Source: Parascedosporium putredinis
Taxonomy: Eukaryota; Ascomycota; Sordariomycetes; Microascales; Microascaceae
Assembly: GCA_949357655.1 (NCBI GenBank)
Contig: CASHTG010000010.1
Coordinates: forward strand, 806,001 to 870,000
DNA: 64,000 nucleotides
Direction of reading: 5' to 3'
Below, piece by piece: positions 1 through 11,878 of this stretch. Under the pieces are notes generated by a model. It searched no databases and was not told the DNA's origin. It was given only the letters and a program-made list of their open reading frames with translations. Made by a program: the position numbers and the translations under genes. Within the stretch, counting starts at the first letter, position 1; each line of letters opens with the position of its first letter.

Positions 1-1365
1 CAATGATCCATGGATCTATGCTAATCTCGTCAGTCGCAAAACGTATAACCTGCCGCCGTAAGCCCGCTCATTTGTACTAAAAGTCCATTCATCAGCCACA
101 GTCTTCGAGCCTGCCTTACACGCTGCAATTCAGTCTTGAGGTCGAATTCATTATCGCACAATCAAATCGATGTTCTTTTGTGAGGATGAAATCCAGGCAG
201 GCATCGAACCTTGACGTGGGGGTACAAATAAAGTCTTGGCTTGGTCACACCAATCAACCCAACATGGCAACTAACAAAACATATGTAAGGGGAGTTGCCA
301 GTTGAACCCTGTAACATAGGGTCCAAGTCAACCAGGGAAGCACCCGAATGCAGAACTATTGACAGCAATTCAACTATTACCCCTTTGGTTCAGGCCAGAT
401 AACACTCGGTCCGTGCATGACAACAGCTGGGAGAAAAGGGGTTCCCGGGCAGGCAACCGATGCCATCACAGCTTGCCGGAATGGAACACCCCTTTGCCCG
501 CTCAGATGTGGATGGATCCAGGCATGGGCTGGCCAATCTGTTCAGGTGCTGCACCGTTTAAAGAAATGGGCTCGACATATAAAGCCCCTGACCATGATAT
601 CAAAATTGACAGGACTAGATTTGGCAACAGTCTTCTTGCAGACCATGCATGTATTGCTTATTCTCGGGTCTCATCTGCTGAATATTCTAAGCTGTGCCCA
701 TCCTCCTCCATGTCCTTCGTCTCTCCCACTCGCACTCGCTCGCCCGACGCCGTTGGAGTGCAACCATTGGTCGTGATGGCCCGCAATCCTACCTTCCTTT
801 GGCACTCAACACTCACTGTGACCACCTCAGATTGGGCTCCCCGATCCTAACTCTAGGATCAGGATCGTGACGTCCCGGAATTGTATTAGCGGGATAGTTT
901 GGTTGCCCGTCTCCGTCCTCGGCTATTATTACCCATGAGTGATATTTTACATGGGAAACATGCCTATTTTTGCACGCGATCCATATGTAGGCATCGACGT
1001 TGAGTTTTTGAGTTCCCGCGCCAACAAGTCTCATCCCTGCGAGGGATTCGAGGGCCGTGCGTTTTGCTCCACAAGGCGCAACAATTTCTAATTGCGTCTT
1101 TATGGCATTTCGCATTGCACTTGCACACTTCGGCACTGGCCAGTCCTTTCGAGAAAGAGGAACATTGTTCACTTGCGGGCTTTTTGACAATTTGTGATCC
1201 AGAAAAGTGCTCCCATGAGCGGTTGCAGCGGGTCATTATAATATGCGTTTTTACTAAATAGTATAAGCTGTTGACAGTTGTGTTCCCCAAGACGCCTGTT
1301 GCTTGATGCATGGTATCGATATCGCACTTCTGGATAGATGCCGAGCTTTCGGCCGAGACGCTTCC
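1..1365. other. Intergenic, no recognisable gene
   Basis: I see no coding signal I can support. Short open frames occur on both strands but have no family motif, signal peptide or intron pattern. Confidence 0.5.
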
Positions 1366-2076
1366 TTAGACCGCATTGGCGAGCAAGGCAAGGCCAGCAC
1401 CCATCAACGCGAGAGCTCCCAATGTTTGATGGCGGGGAGAGATGGCTCCGCTATCGGTCGATGTCGACGTCGGCGCAGAATCGGTAGTCTGCCCGGTCCC
1501 CGTAGGCCCGGTGCCCGATCCGGTCTTAGTCACGGAATCGCCCGAGAGATAGCACTCCGCATGAGCCTTGGCAATCTTGATCCATTCTTGCGCAGCCAGG
1601 TCAGCCGAACCCCACGCAACAGGGCAGTCGGTAGCCACGGCGGAGATGGACTCGCTGTTGGCGGTCCAGTACGAGACGGCCTCGGAGAGGTAGGTGGAAT
1701 AGCTGGAAAGAACATCGGGACTCGCAGCCGTAGTGAAGCCGCACCACCGCGCAGGGTCGGAAATCGAGCAACGCAAGATGTCCTCGCCCTTTGCGGTGGC
1801 CATGCACGGCTCAACGCCGACCGACTGGCCGTAGTTGTTGATTGCCTCCTCGACGTTGCCGGTAGGAGTCGGGACGTTGTCAAGGTACTGCGAGATGTCC
1901 TCCGTCGCGCACTGCCAGGGGTCTTCCCCTGTTTTGGCCGCCTTTTGCACGGTGGTCGGCGCTTGGCGTTCGTGGAGGGCGTTGGTCGCGGCGGGGAGGC
2001 CGGGTCCGAACTTGGCAGCGGCGCTGGTGGACAAGGAGAGCATCGCGGCTCCGCCGAGGATTGTTTTGAACTGCAT
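1366..2076 (-). CDS. Secreted GPI-anchored protein, function unknown
   Basis: Single-exon gene for 236 residues, intact. The first about 22 residues form a signal peptide (MQFKTILGG, then a hydrophobic Leu/Ser/Ala stretch ending SAAAK). The middle carries cysteines at about residues 56, 93, 104, 112, 150 and 175, consistent with disulfides (for example DPWQCATED, ARWCGF, AHAECYL). Residues 180-210 are Gly/Thr/Ser-rich. The end is a hydrophobic tail (ALALMGAGLALLANAV) after a small-residue omega-site region, the pattern of a GPI-anchored surface protein. I infer an extracellular or wall-bound location. I do not recognise the domain and give no enzymatic role. The start is the first Met of the signal peptide. 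A frame on the opposite strand covering the same region is a high-GC shadow. Confidence 0.8.
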   Translation of the reverse strand: MQFKTILGGAAMLSLSTSAAAKFGPGLPAATNALHERQAPTTVQKAAKTGEDPWQCATEDISQYLDNVPTPTGNVEEAINNYGQSVGVEPCMATAKGEDILRCSISDPARWCGFTTAASPDVLSSYSTYLSEAVSYWTANSESISAVATDCPVAWGSADLAAQEWIKIAKAHAECYLSGDSVTKTGSGTGPTGTGQTTDSAPTSTSTDSGAISPRHQTLGALALMGAGLALLANAV

Positions 2077-4556
2077 GGTCTTGGCGTGTTTTTGGGCAAA
2101 GCCAACGGTCGTGAAGGAATGACAGAAAAAGGGAAGGCAAAGGAGTGTGTCGAAAGAGAGGATCGCGATGAACGGAAAAAGGGAGGAGAAAAAGAAAAAA
2201 GAAGAAGCAAAGCTCGCAACTAAGAATGCAGTTCGTTCGCGGCTGGGATCATCAACTGGCGCGGAAGAGGGGCAAGGAGAGAGTGTGAGGCCTCAATCCT
2301 TCCGTCGTCCTAAAATTAAACAACCAGTTTTCGGAGATTGAATCCGGCGAGTGCCTCCCGACGGCCCTAGGATGGCTCCTTCAAAGTCCCTTTGCATAGG
2401 AACCAGGGTTAGGGAAAAACCAATCAGGAGTCAATCGATCGCCTGCGAATTGACTCGTTCCTAATAGAGTCTAGCGTGTACACTATAAATCAGGGGCGAT
2501 TGACTGCCAAAATAGAAGCCAATCAAATTGACTTTCAAGTCAGCTAAATAAGTCAGAAGCCGTTCAAGAAGGATCAATGATCACTAAATTGAAAGAGAAT
2601 CTGCCGAGGCAACTGGAGTATGCATTGAAGGCAGACCGGAAGACAACATTGAAATCCGCTATTTTAGGCCTCTCTCTTCACCTTTCCTTCTTTCTTTATC
2701 ATTGACCATCTTCATAAGCCAGTTGAGTGTTTTGGTTGAGAATATCAGGGCAACAGGAGGGCCTCTGCTGATTGACTTGATGCCAGGTAAGTCAAGTCAG
2801 TGACCACCTTTGTGACCTTTTTCCAGCCAGTTCCCATATTATACATGGATGTATGCATGGAAAATACATGTTGTTTATCATAACATTGTTTGTCACACCC
2901 AACTTGCCGGTTTCCATGTAGAATATGAGCGTAGTGGAACAAGACAACATTGAAGACAAGGGGCCGCATGCCATGTGATGTAACTTAACAACCTTGATGC
3001 AGGGCTTTAGTCAGTCCTACAACGTCTTTGGTCTCGCGTGCGGCAGCCACTAGGACCCCAATCTATTCTAGACGTTGAATTTGGAATTGTCCATCGGGTA
3101 GCCTGTTTAAAAGTTATCTTCGAGAGAACTGTATAAACCTTATCGAGTACTGAGAAGGGCGACTAGACTTCTGTTATTTCGATGATAACGTGAAGGGCGA
3201 AGAGGGACCGGCTCATGGTGGTGTAGGAAGAGAGGATGGAGGCGGCGACCAGCTAGCGGATATCTTCCCAGAGGAGAGATTTGGCGCCAACTGGAGACGT
3301 GGATCATTCCGGATTTCTATGAAGTTTTGAAGAATGAGTGTCTGCATCATCACAGGATATTTTACAATCCATGACTGTCGGACATCATATGGAGAGACCT
3401 CCCCGTGTATTTAGAAAGGATGGCATCTACAGCATAGAATTTCGACCGCCTGCACGGATGGCCCACCATGTCTGTCTACCGGAAGGAGAAACGGACGCCT
3501 TGACGGTGTAAAGAAACGAGTAATGGACAATGAGTTCTCTAGGTTGGGAGAGCGTGCAAGAAGAAGCAATATCTTGGTGGACTTTTGTCATGGGCTATGT
3601 CGTTACCAAGTGTGAACTGCTTGTATTATTCTCGAAGTGGAAATAAGGCTGCTGGACTTTTTCTTTGAGAAGAAGCAAGCACCCGTCGCCCGTGAGTCGA
3701 GGTAGGTCTCGCATAACCGAGTGTAGCTGAGAAGAACTGCCGACGGTTACAATATATCGAGGGAGATATTTATGTAGAGAGAGAGGGAGAGAGTTTTCTA
3801 GATGAATAAAGTCAGCATGTGAATGGACTCCAGACTCAGGGCAGCTTTGGTGTTACTGCCCAATCAAAGAACTCTAGAAATTGACGTCTTCGACACCGCT
3901 GCTGCTGTGATCGGGAAGGAGGAGAGAAAACACACCATTTCTTTGAAGAAGACAACTCAAGTTACCGCCATTTACCGTACATGTTCCTTTCCGCCGTGGT
4001 AGAGACCCGGTGTAGTCGATGAGGGAAATCTGTGCATACATTCTCGTCGGTTACCACGATTGCTGTGAATCCCTTCTGGCTTAATTCGGAATCAGAGGAG
4101 TTGACTTCTCCAAGTACGACTTGAAGGAGATCTCTGCTCTACACGAGTGAGCGTTCTAATTTCTCAAATTGGGAGTTAGCGCGGAGCGCTCTGATGGTCG
4201 GAAGTGTTAAGAAGATGAGGGACATATTTATTCCGTGCACAAGAGACAAATAACACTACGATGATAGTAAAGAATATATCCACACGATCTGACAAAGTCA
4301 TGTTACGTCAAATCCTTACATGTTGTATCAGGGTAGCTTCGTGTAATCAGATCACAAGACATGTCGAGGTTTCACGGCCCGATTTGACTCCAGACTCCAG
4401 ACTCCAGACAGCTATTCAGATGACACCTGCATACATCTAGCAAGTAACGACTGCAAGGGAGAAAAACAAGGAACAGGCAGGTTAATAACTTGAAGGCAAC
4501 TGATGGGATGGACCGCATAGAGATTCATAGATGGCATAAACAACAAAGATTACTTC
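2077..4556. other. Gene-free, partly AT-rich region, possibly decayed repeat
   Basis: From about 2.4 to 4.5 kb the sequence is clearly more AT-rich and TpA-rich than the coding blocks, and long open frames are absent. I see no RT, integrase or transposase motif. Positions 4386-4409 carry three tandem copies of a 7-base unit, gactcca. An RIP-degraded repeat is possible but unproven. Confidence 0.35.
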
Positions 4557-7500
4557 TCAAGGGGCACTGCCGCAGTCACTAACATCACCAAGCGGGGTTG
4601 CGTCATATATCCCGGCGTAGGGGTAGAAACTCAATGCTCCCAAAGACAAACTACTTGGACCACTGTCCCACGCATCCACGCATGGATGCTCTAGGAGTGG
4701 TCCATGGAGTTTGCCTTCAGAACACGTCCACCATCGTTTGTTAGGGAGAAGAGCCCCGAGCTCAAGCAAACCTATCGGTCGTAGTGGGCGGGCCTCATTC
4801 GCATTTAGTCGGACAGCATGAGACTGCATGTCAAGTCCTGGGCCAGCAAGAGAAGCTACCAACCCTCGTGTCCCGTTTTTGCCACCACCAAACCAAGTGA
4901 AGCACTGCTAACAGCACTCGAAATACCTCCCCTAGCCTACCAATGCCGCTGCCACGTAGTGACTTACAGACTGTTTAAACCGCGTCTGCTTGGCCAACAC
5001 TTACTCTGCGGATGGCCTCCTCTTCTCTGTGAGCCTCCCCATCTCTTGAGGCGCTAAACTTCTCAAATCTGAAATCGAGCTTGTTGCTGTATCAGCCGTC
5101 TGTTAGTAGCCGAACAAGCAGTACAGATTAGCTCTTGCTTTTCCAATTTGGCGTTGACACACGAATGACAAAGCCCTTGCTCAGTTCAACGGGGGCTCAG
5201 TGCCATCCGAGGGTCTTCAAGTTCTCAGTCTGAGTTCCCAGTCACTGGAACTCGGCTTTTGTCCCCAAACCACCAAATCCCCAAACCACCAAATTGCAGT
5301 AATCCCGAGGCTTGGTCTGGGGGACTGGCGATTCTGGGTTGAACACCAAGCTCACGAGGCCTCCACGATATCGCCACGGCAGTAGTGATGAAATAAGAAC
5401 CGGACACGCCGTAGGTACCGTAGACGCCTAGTCCAATCGGTCCGGCAAGACGCACGCATGAGGATGTCGCCCGCGCTCCTTTATGCATCGCCACCAGATA
5501 GACACGAAGTGAAAGTTAGGCTCAGCTCTACCCCCAGCCGGTATTTGGGTAGCGCCAAGATCAAGACCACGCGTTCTTGACTCTACATCTAGGCTGTCTT
5601 GTGGATGCCTCATCTTGGTGTTTCCTTCTCTTCCGTCAGGCGTGAGCAGAACTAAACCGTCAAAGCCAGGTAAGGTATGTCATAAAAATATTTGCCAACC
5701 CGTCCCCCACCCGGAGAAGGGCCGAGGAGGCAAGAAAACCAAAGATGAAGATTATGATCCCCACGGGGCCCCATGCCGGCTCTAGAGCAAACTTCTTGGA
5801 GGGAAGCATGTAAGCGAGTATGCGTGCAACGAAACCGGCTGGGAGCGGAGAAGAGAAAGATGTGGCGTTGACAGGACACGGCCCCACCTAGAGTGTCATG
5901 GCAATACCAACTATGCACACTATTATACTACTGTACATGGCGCGACAGAGTGTTGGTCCGAACATGCCGCCGAGCTTGAACGTGCTGGCGTGCGGTTTAG
6001 TCTAGACGCGCACCTGGTTCCAAGTCGGGTTAGCGAGAAAGAGGCAAGCTACAGAGGAGGGAGTGATTGCTTACTAGCATAGATGGGGTATGGTTGGGGT
6101 ACAGGAAAGCTAGAGCATCTAGCTGTCAAGGAGGTCATCACCTCACTACGGATTGCCTCAGGACGGTCAATCAGAGCCTCTACCTCCAAGATGGAGAAGC
6201 TACGAGAGGGGAAGCTCGCCACTGGATCTAACCTTGAGGCTTATTTCAGAAATTGATTTGTCGATCCGATCCTTGTATAGACGGATGTGGCCTTGCCATA
6301 CAAGTACTTGTCGCAGCATGGTCCCCTGTGGCAGAGCCACCCCCGATAATCTAAACTTCCAAGCAAGCTTGTTCTAGAATTAGCGGCATCCGGACCATGA
6401 GAATATTTGGCCATCATGCGACTTGGACCAGATTCTTGGCGGGGCGTTCCCCTTCCCCCAACCTTTCCGGGGCCCGTTCTCCAAGCGGCTTTGGCACCTC
6501 CACACTTCATCTCCTTCCCTGCCTCCATCTCCCGACCACGACCCTCCACTCAGCCGCCACAGAACAGGGATAGTCATTCTCCGCCATGTCCTTCATTCTT
6601 CCCCTTCTACCTCTTCGCTTCATCGCTCCCAAACCAGGACAGCTGCCGCGCACCAAACGCACGTGCGCCCTGTCAACCTGTCCGCCCCCATCGCCGACAA
6701 AAGTGTGGGGCGACGTCACACCGAGGGGCCCTCGCACGGTTGCATCGCGCCGGGGCACGCTCCCTCAAACGACCTAAAAAATCGGTCCGTTTTGGGGAGA
6801 GAGAGAGAGACGGAGAGAGGCAAGAAAAGAAAAAAGAAGTAGCTGCTTGCTGATGGGCCATGATTTTCATGCTCCTCGGCAGGTAGGTCGACTTGGTGCG
6901 AATACTTTTCCCCTCTTCTCTCCGAAAAGGAAAAAGAAGAAAGAAAAAAAGCTGATGTCGATCAAGAATCGAGAGCTTCTTCTTCGAGAAGCGTGCGGGG
7001 CGAAATAGCGAAATAGGGAAAGCACCCCCAGTCGGGCACTACCCACCGGATGCGGAATCCCTCCCGCACAAGTGCCATGATGGAAATGCGCGCTAGAGAA
7101 GAAGGGATCACTCGCATTGAAAAAGAGGGCGCCACCATCCAAGTTTGACAGCCCTCGAACACTGCTTTGTCTTATCACCGAGCTCTCCGTAGCCTCTTCG
7201 AGTCGTAGCGCGGTTTTTCTACAATGCTGGGCCTGGGTCTACTACTTCTCCCTCATCCCGTTCCTGGCATTGATGTCTGACAGCCCTTCCCCCTCCCCGC
7301 TGCGGGGACCCCGCAAATTTTCTTTCGGGCGTGTGGAGTATCCTGGGAAGAAGAGACGCCGGGGGCGGGCAGAACAAGAACACACGGCTAGATTGGCTCA
7401 CTAGAAGCCGGCTTATGCATGTGGAAGTACTCCGGCGCTATTTTGGCCCCCTCCCCTCCGGCCAGTTGCGTCGCCTTCGGCCACATTTATCTGGCTCGGC

Positions 7501-7889
7501 GACACTACCTTGGGGTGCGCGTTGCCAAAGGGGAAAGAAAAAAGGACCCGACGGTGTGGAGCTAAAGACAACTTTGAAATGACTGACGCTGGGGGAGAAA
7601 AAGAAAAGGGCTGGTTAGCTGGTACCTTGAATTTTCTGAGCCTTGGTCGGAGTGTCGGGCGAAGCAAGAAAGAAGCTTGGTTTTTGCGCTAAGCCGCTCC
7701 GCTCCGGGGCTATTCAACATGGAGAGATAAAAAGCTGCGGGGAGAGGGAGAGAGGGGGTGTGTATGTTTGCTGCTAGACGGACAGTCGGTATGGAGAATG
7801 GACGTCACAAGCTCGACCTGGTAGAGTGTGACCGTCGCGATAGCTTGGCTCCTCCTCGGCTCGTGCCATAGCATCGCGAAACCCGCGAC
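4557..7889. other. Long intergenic region upstream of the AA13 gene
   Basis: No supportable gene. It holds a perfect 16-base tandem repeat (5263-5294), a short GA run (about 6798-6811) and long C/T-rich stretches from 6.4 to 7.7 kb typical of fungal promoters and 5' UTRs. Small open frames here are low-complexity and lack family features. Confidence 0.45.
5263..5294. repeat. 16-bp perfect tandem duplication
   Basis: The unit ccccaaaccaccaaat occurs twice head to tail with no spacer. Confidence 0.9.
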
Positions 7890-7895
7890 TATAAA
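7890..7895 (+). promoter_or_regulatory. Candidate TATA box of the AA13 LPMO gene
   Basis: TATAAA lies 157 bases upstream of the ATG at 8052. It is followed by a C/T-rich leader, the usual fungal core-promoter layout. No other core element is certain. Confidence 0.45.
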
Positions 7896-8051
7896 GTTGG
7901 CAAGGGTTCCCCGAAACTTTGCTCATCTTGATCCGTTAGTCTGCCAAGCTGTCAAACTCAATCCTTCCGGCTCCAAAACACGGTTTCTTGCATTCATCAG
8001 TTCTTCCCCGTCCCCACACCCCAGGTCCACCCCCTCAACACATCTCCAAAG

Positions 8052-9270
8052 ATGAAGTACTACGCTTCTCTGGCTCTCGCAGCCCTTCTCCCCTCCGTCT
8101 ACGGACACGGATACCTAACCATCCCCAAGAGCCGAACCAGGCTCGGCGCCGAGGTGAGTCTCTTTTTTCTCCTCTTATCAGGCTCTCTCTTTCTCTGTGA
8201 GAACAAAACTAACCAAACTTGCAAAAATAGTCCGGCATCGACACGTGCCCCGAGTGCACCATTCTCGAGCCCGTCTCCTCCTGGCCCGACCTCAACGTCG
8301 CCCCCGTCGGCCGCAGCGGCCCCTGCGGCTACAACGCCCGCGTGAGCGTCGACTACAACCAGCCCGGCAGCAGCTGGGGCTCCGGCCCCGTGGCCGTGTA
8401 CACCCCGGCCAAGTCGTCGACGTGCAGTGGTGCGTCGACCACAACGGCGACCACGGCGGCATGTTCACCTACCGCATCTGCCAGGACCAGGCCCTCGTCG
8501 ACAAGTTCACCACGCCCGGTTACCTCCCCACCGAGGCCGAGAAGCAGGCCGCCGACGACTGCTTCGAGCGTGGCACCCTCAGCTGCACCGACGTCTCGGG
8601 CCAGAACTGCAACTACAGCCCCGACTGCTCGGCCGGCCAGGCGTGCTGGAGGAACGACTGGTTCACCTGCAACCAGTTCGGCGCCGGCTCTTGCAAGGGC
8701 GTCGACAACGCTCCGCTCGGTTCTTGCTTCACTACTATTGCCGGCGGCTACACCGTGTCCAAGAAGATCAAGATCCCCGAGTACGTCTCTAACCACACCC
8801 TGCTCTCCTTCAAGTGGAACTCGTTCCAGACCGGTCAAATCTACCTCTCCTGCGCCGACATCGCCATCAGCGACGGCACCGGCGGCACGCCCACCACCGC
8901 GAGCACCAAGACTGCCACCGCCACTGCCACCCAGACCAGCGGCGCTTGCACCACCGCCAGCACGGTCGCCGTCACCTTCAACGAGGTCGTCACCACCCAG
9001 TACGGCCAGACCATCAAGCTCGTCGGCTCCATCGCCCAGCTCGGCAGCTGGAACACCGCCAACGCCCTAGCCCTTGATGCCTCCAAGTATACTTCCTCCA
9101 ACAACCTGTGGACCGTCACCCTCAACCTCCCCGCCGGCACTACCTTTGAGTACAAGTTTATCAACGTCGCCTCCTCTGGTGCTGTGACCTGGGAGAGCGA
9201 TCCCAACAGGTCGTACACCGTTCCCAAGACCTGCTCGACGACCGCTACCGTCGCTAGCAACTGGAAATAA
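8052..9270 (+). CDS. AA13 starch-active lytic polysaccharide monooxygenase with CBM20
   Basis: Secreted copper enzyme that oxidatively cleaves starch (AA13 family) and carries a C-terminal starch-binding module. Exon 1 is 8052-8153, the intron 8154-8230 (GTGAGT...AAATAG), exon 2 8231-9270. The signal peptide ends SVYG, so the mature protein starts with His (HGYLTIPKSR), the first copper-brace ligand. The second His sits in NGDHGGMF and the likely axial Tyr in GQIYLSCAD. Many cysteines follow (IDTCPECT, ACWRNDWFTC). A Thr-rich linker leads to a CBM20 with KLVGSIAQLGSW and VTWESDPNRSY, including the two starch-binding tryptophans. The reading frame breaks near 8405-8410 in a CCCCGG run. One extra G restores TPGQVVDVQWC, so a missing base is likely rather than true loss. 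The gene is convergent with the P450. Known AA13-CBM20 proteins have the same order and size. Confidence 0.93.
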
Positions 9271-9705
9271 GCGAGAGAAGTGAGAATGGAGATGCGCATT
9301 CCCAAAGAAAATGGGAAGAACTGATTGGAGCGATATAGCACGACAGGTGATGATTTATGAGGGTGTAGATCGGAGTTTGGAGAGAGGCGGAACGTGATTA
9401 GTTCCTCTAGTGTGTATGCTGTCTTCTCGTACATGGCCCATGATGCAATTTCTTGTACATATATACCTTCCTTTTTACACATTTATTCAATTACATATCT
9501 ACACTACTATTTTCGTCAACCAGAGATCCATATAACCTCTACATGCTCGTACAATCACCCAAGGCAATGAGATCAGTTTGAATGATTTAGTTTTGTTGAA
9601 TAAGCTATTCGTCGCACAATCGCCCTAAGTTACACCCAATTTCCAGTCATACAAAAACACATAAGTCAAACAAGTCCATCAAGTATTTATTCTTCTAATC
9701 CCCAT
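9271..9705. other. Convergent 3' intergenic region
   Basis: This 435-base AT-rich spacer lies between the stop codons of the AA13 gene and the P450, so it should contain both 3' UTRs. I see no gene. Confidence 0.6.
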
Positions 9706-11106
9706 CTACGCTACAGCCACCCCACGATTCGAAAGCCTCAACTTCACCTCAAAATGATCCAACGTCCCCGGCAACTCCTCCGGATCCATCCTGGGCTCCA
9801 CAAGCTCCACCTCGGCCCTCGCCAACACCTCATCCATCATCAAGCTCCCCACCAGCGGCACGAGGTTGTGCGCGGGACACATGGCCGGCCCCGCGCTAAA
9901 CGGCACGAGACCCGACGCCATGACGGCGTCCCCTTGGCCCAGTTCTCGGGCGACATGTGATGGGCGAAATTGAGCCTCTGGCCGTCGCGGTGGAAAAACG
10001 GCTCAAAGATGATGACGCCCGTGCCCTTGGCCACGGTAAACCCGCCCACCTCGCAGTCCTCGGTCGCCTCGCGTAGAATCACCGGCGTGGTCGGCCACAG
10101 ACGCACAGCCTCCAGAAACACGCCCCGCGTAAACGGGTGATCCTCCCCGCCACCACCAGATCCCGCGGCCGTCGTCGTCGTCGCCTCCCGCGCCGCCTCG
10201 GCCTGCTGCGCGGGCTGACACCCAGCAGGGCCAGCGCGCGGAAAGTCACCATGCCCGCGGGGTCAAAGGCGAAGAGCCAGTGCGCCACCTGGCTCTCCAG
10301 GTCGAGGTCCGAGTCCCTGGGTAGGCGAGACACCAGGCTGCCCTCCTCGCCTTTGTCGAGGTACTGGCCCAGCTGCTTCTGGAAGCTCTCGAGCTTGCTC
10401 TTGTTTGTTGAGGCCGCGAAGCCCCAGTTGCCGCGCCCGCGGATGTCGCTCAGGTCGTTGGAGATGCTCTCGTCCTCGGTCGCCGCGTCGCCGAGCACGA
10501 TGCGCCGCACGACCCTGAACCACGCGTGCGCGAACTTGTCCCAGTCCACCACCGTCTCCGAGGCGTCGCCCTCGGTTCCCGTGCCATCCCCGGCGCGGGG
10601 AGGAGAGACTCGGCCTCGGCGTGGATAATGTCTTTAAAGTGCTTCGCGAGCGGGTGCACCCTCTGGTCCGTGGCCAGCGCGTGCTCGTGTACCGGCCTCA
10701 GCTCCTCTCGCCTAGCCTCCCCGGCGATGAGCACGTTTTCGGGCTCGAGGTGGGCGAGCGCCGTCTTCTTCTCCTTGGTGGCGGCCGTGAAAGGCGAGGG
10801 GGTCTCCGAGAGCACTTGCGCCACGTGCTCCGGGTCGAGGAGCAGGATCTGCGAGCGGAAGGGAAACCGGAGGAGCAAGGGGCCCCCGCCGTACTTTTCG
10901 CGCAGGTCCTGAAGGAGCTCGACGGCCTTGGTGTCGAGCCCGCGGTGTTGGGCGAGGGCTTCGACCGAGGGGCGGCGCTTGATGACGCCTTTGGCGAGGG
11001 TTGGGGCTACGACGGTGTTCATGATGCGGAAGGTGTCGGGCACGCTGGCCTCGGCCATTTTGGTGGGGTCTGTTTGCGGTAGGGGGTCCATGGTGAACAA
11101 GTTCAA
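9706..11106 (-). CDS. Cytochrome P450 without membrane anchor, bacterial-like
   Basis: Heme-thiolate monooxygenase of unknown substrate, apparently one exon. In order: an N-terminal region with GVIKRRPSVEALA and GPLLLRFP; an I-helix with DPAGMVTF, equivalent to the AGxxT oxygen-binding motif; the K-helix ExxR as EAVR; then FHRD; then the heme loop FSAGPAMCPAHNLV with the ligand Cys. The heme loop departs from FxxGxRxCxG: Ala replaces both the Arg and the last Gly. There is no N-terminal transmembrane segment, unusual for a fungal microsomal P450. The frame breaks three times, near 10580, 10213 and 9932, each in a G or C run, and adding one base each time rejoins the motifs. A second Met (11091) is an alternative start. 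From memory the N-terminal part resembles actinobacterial P450s more than typical fungal CYPs, an inference only. Confidence 0.85.
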
Positions 11107-11878
11107 TGTGTGGGTTTGGTTGGTGGTGTATTGTGGAATAGATGCCGTGGAAAGGGGTGGTTAATAAGGTCGATAAAAGGTCTTGAACTTGACTAGATGG
11201 TGGACTGTAAAGTACATGTATGGTCTGATTTCTCGTATCAGGAGACATCAATGGATGGCATCGACAATGCATATAAAGTGAAGCCAATTGTGAGCGGGCA
11301 ATGTGGCATCAATTGATATTTCATGCTGTCGAGGGCGACTAATGATGACGTCGCGGGTGGACCTGGGGGCATGTGAAAAAGGCGTCGACGACAAATGACG
11401 GCGCTGCGACGTTCTTTGGCCTGTTGAGTTAAAACCAAGTGGCAGATCAGTGCATCTCAACACCTTGTAAAAAGACACACCGGTTTCAACATTGAATCTT
11501 TCAATATCAGGAAGTGGGGATAACGGATTTGCCATGATTCAATAATATTATTTCGTCAATATGCAGGCTCGGGAGTTGATCCCGAGGTTCCAAGCTGTCT
11601 ACCATCATGGAAATCTACATGTAGGACCATCAGTCCTTTAAACTTCTTTTCTTTTTGCACATCCCCCGCGGTCTTATCCTCGACCACCTCGTCGCGAAAC
11701 TTTCTTGTAACTTCTATCAAATGCACCAAGTTCTCCAAAGTAAAAATCTGCACTTTTAAAAGAAATCTAAACAGTTGCAACCCAAAAGCGCCAAATGCTG
11801 AATGCGTTGAAGCAATGCAAAAAGAAATCAAAGACAACATGAGACTCTCCAAACCGAAGAGAAGAAAAAGATGCATGT
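11107..11878. other. Intergenic, no gene seen
   Basis: AT-richer spacer between the P450 start and the transporter stop. It probably holds the P450 promoter. I recognise no feature. Confidence 0.5.

Noticed and set aside
1303..2223. 306-codon plus-strand open frame
   Set aside because: Antisense shadow of the GPI-anchored gene; Arg/Gly-rich with no motif.
3121..4400. LTR retrotransposon remnant
   Set aside because: I looked for matching long terminal repeats, a primer binding site and RT motifs. Only short similarities such as gactccagact were found, which is not enough.
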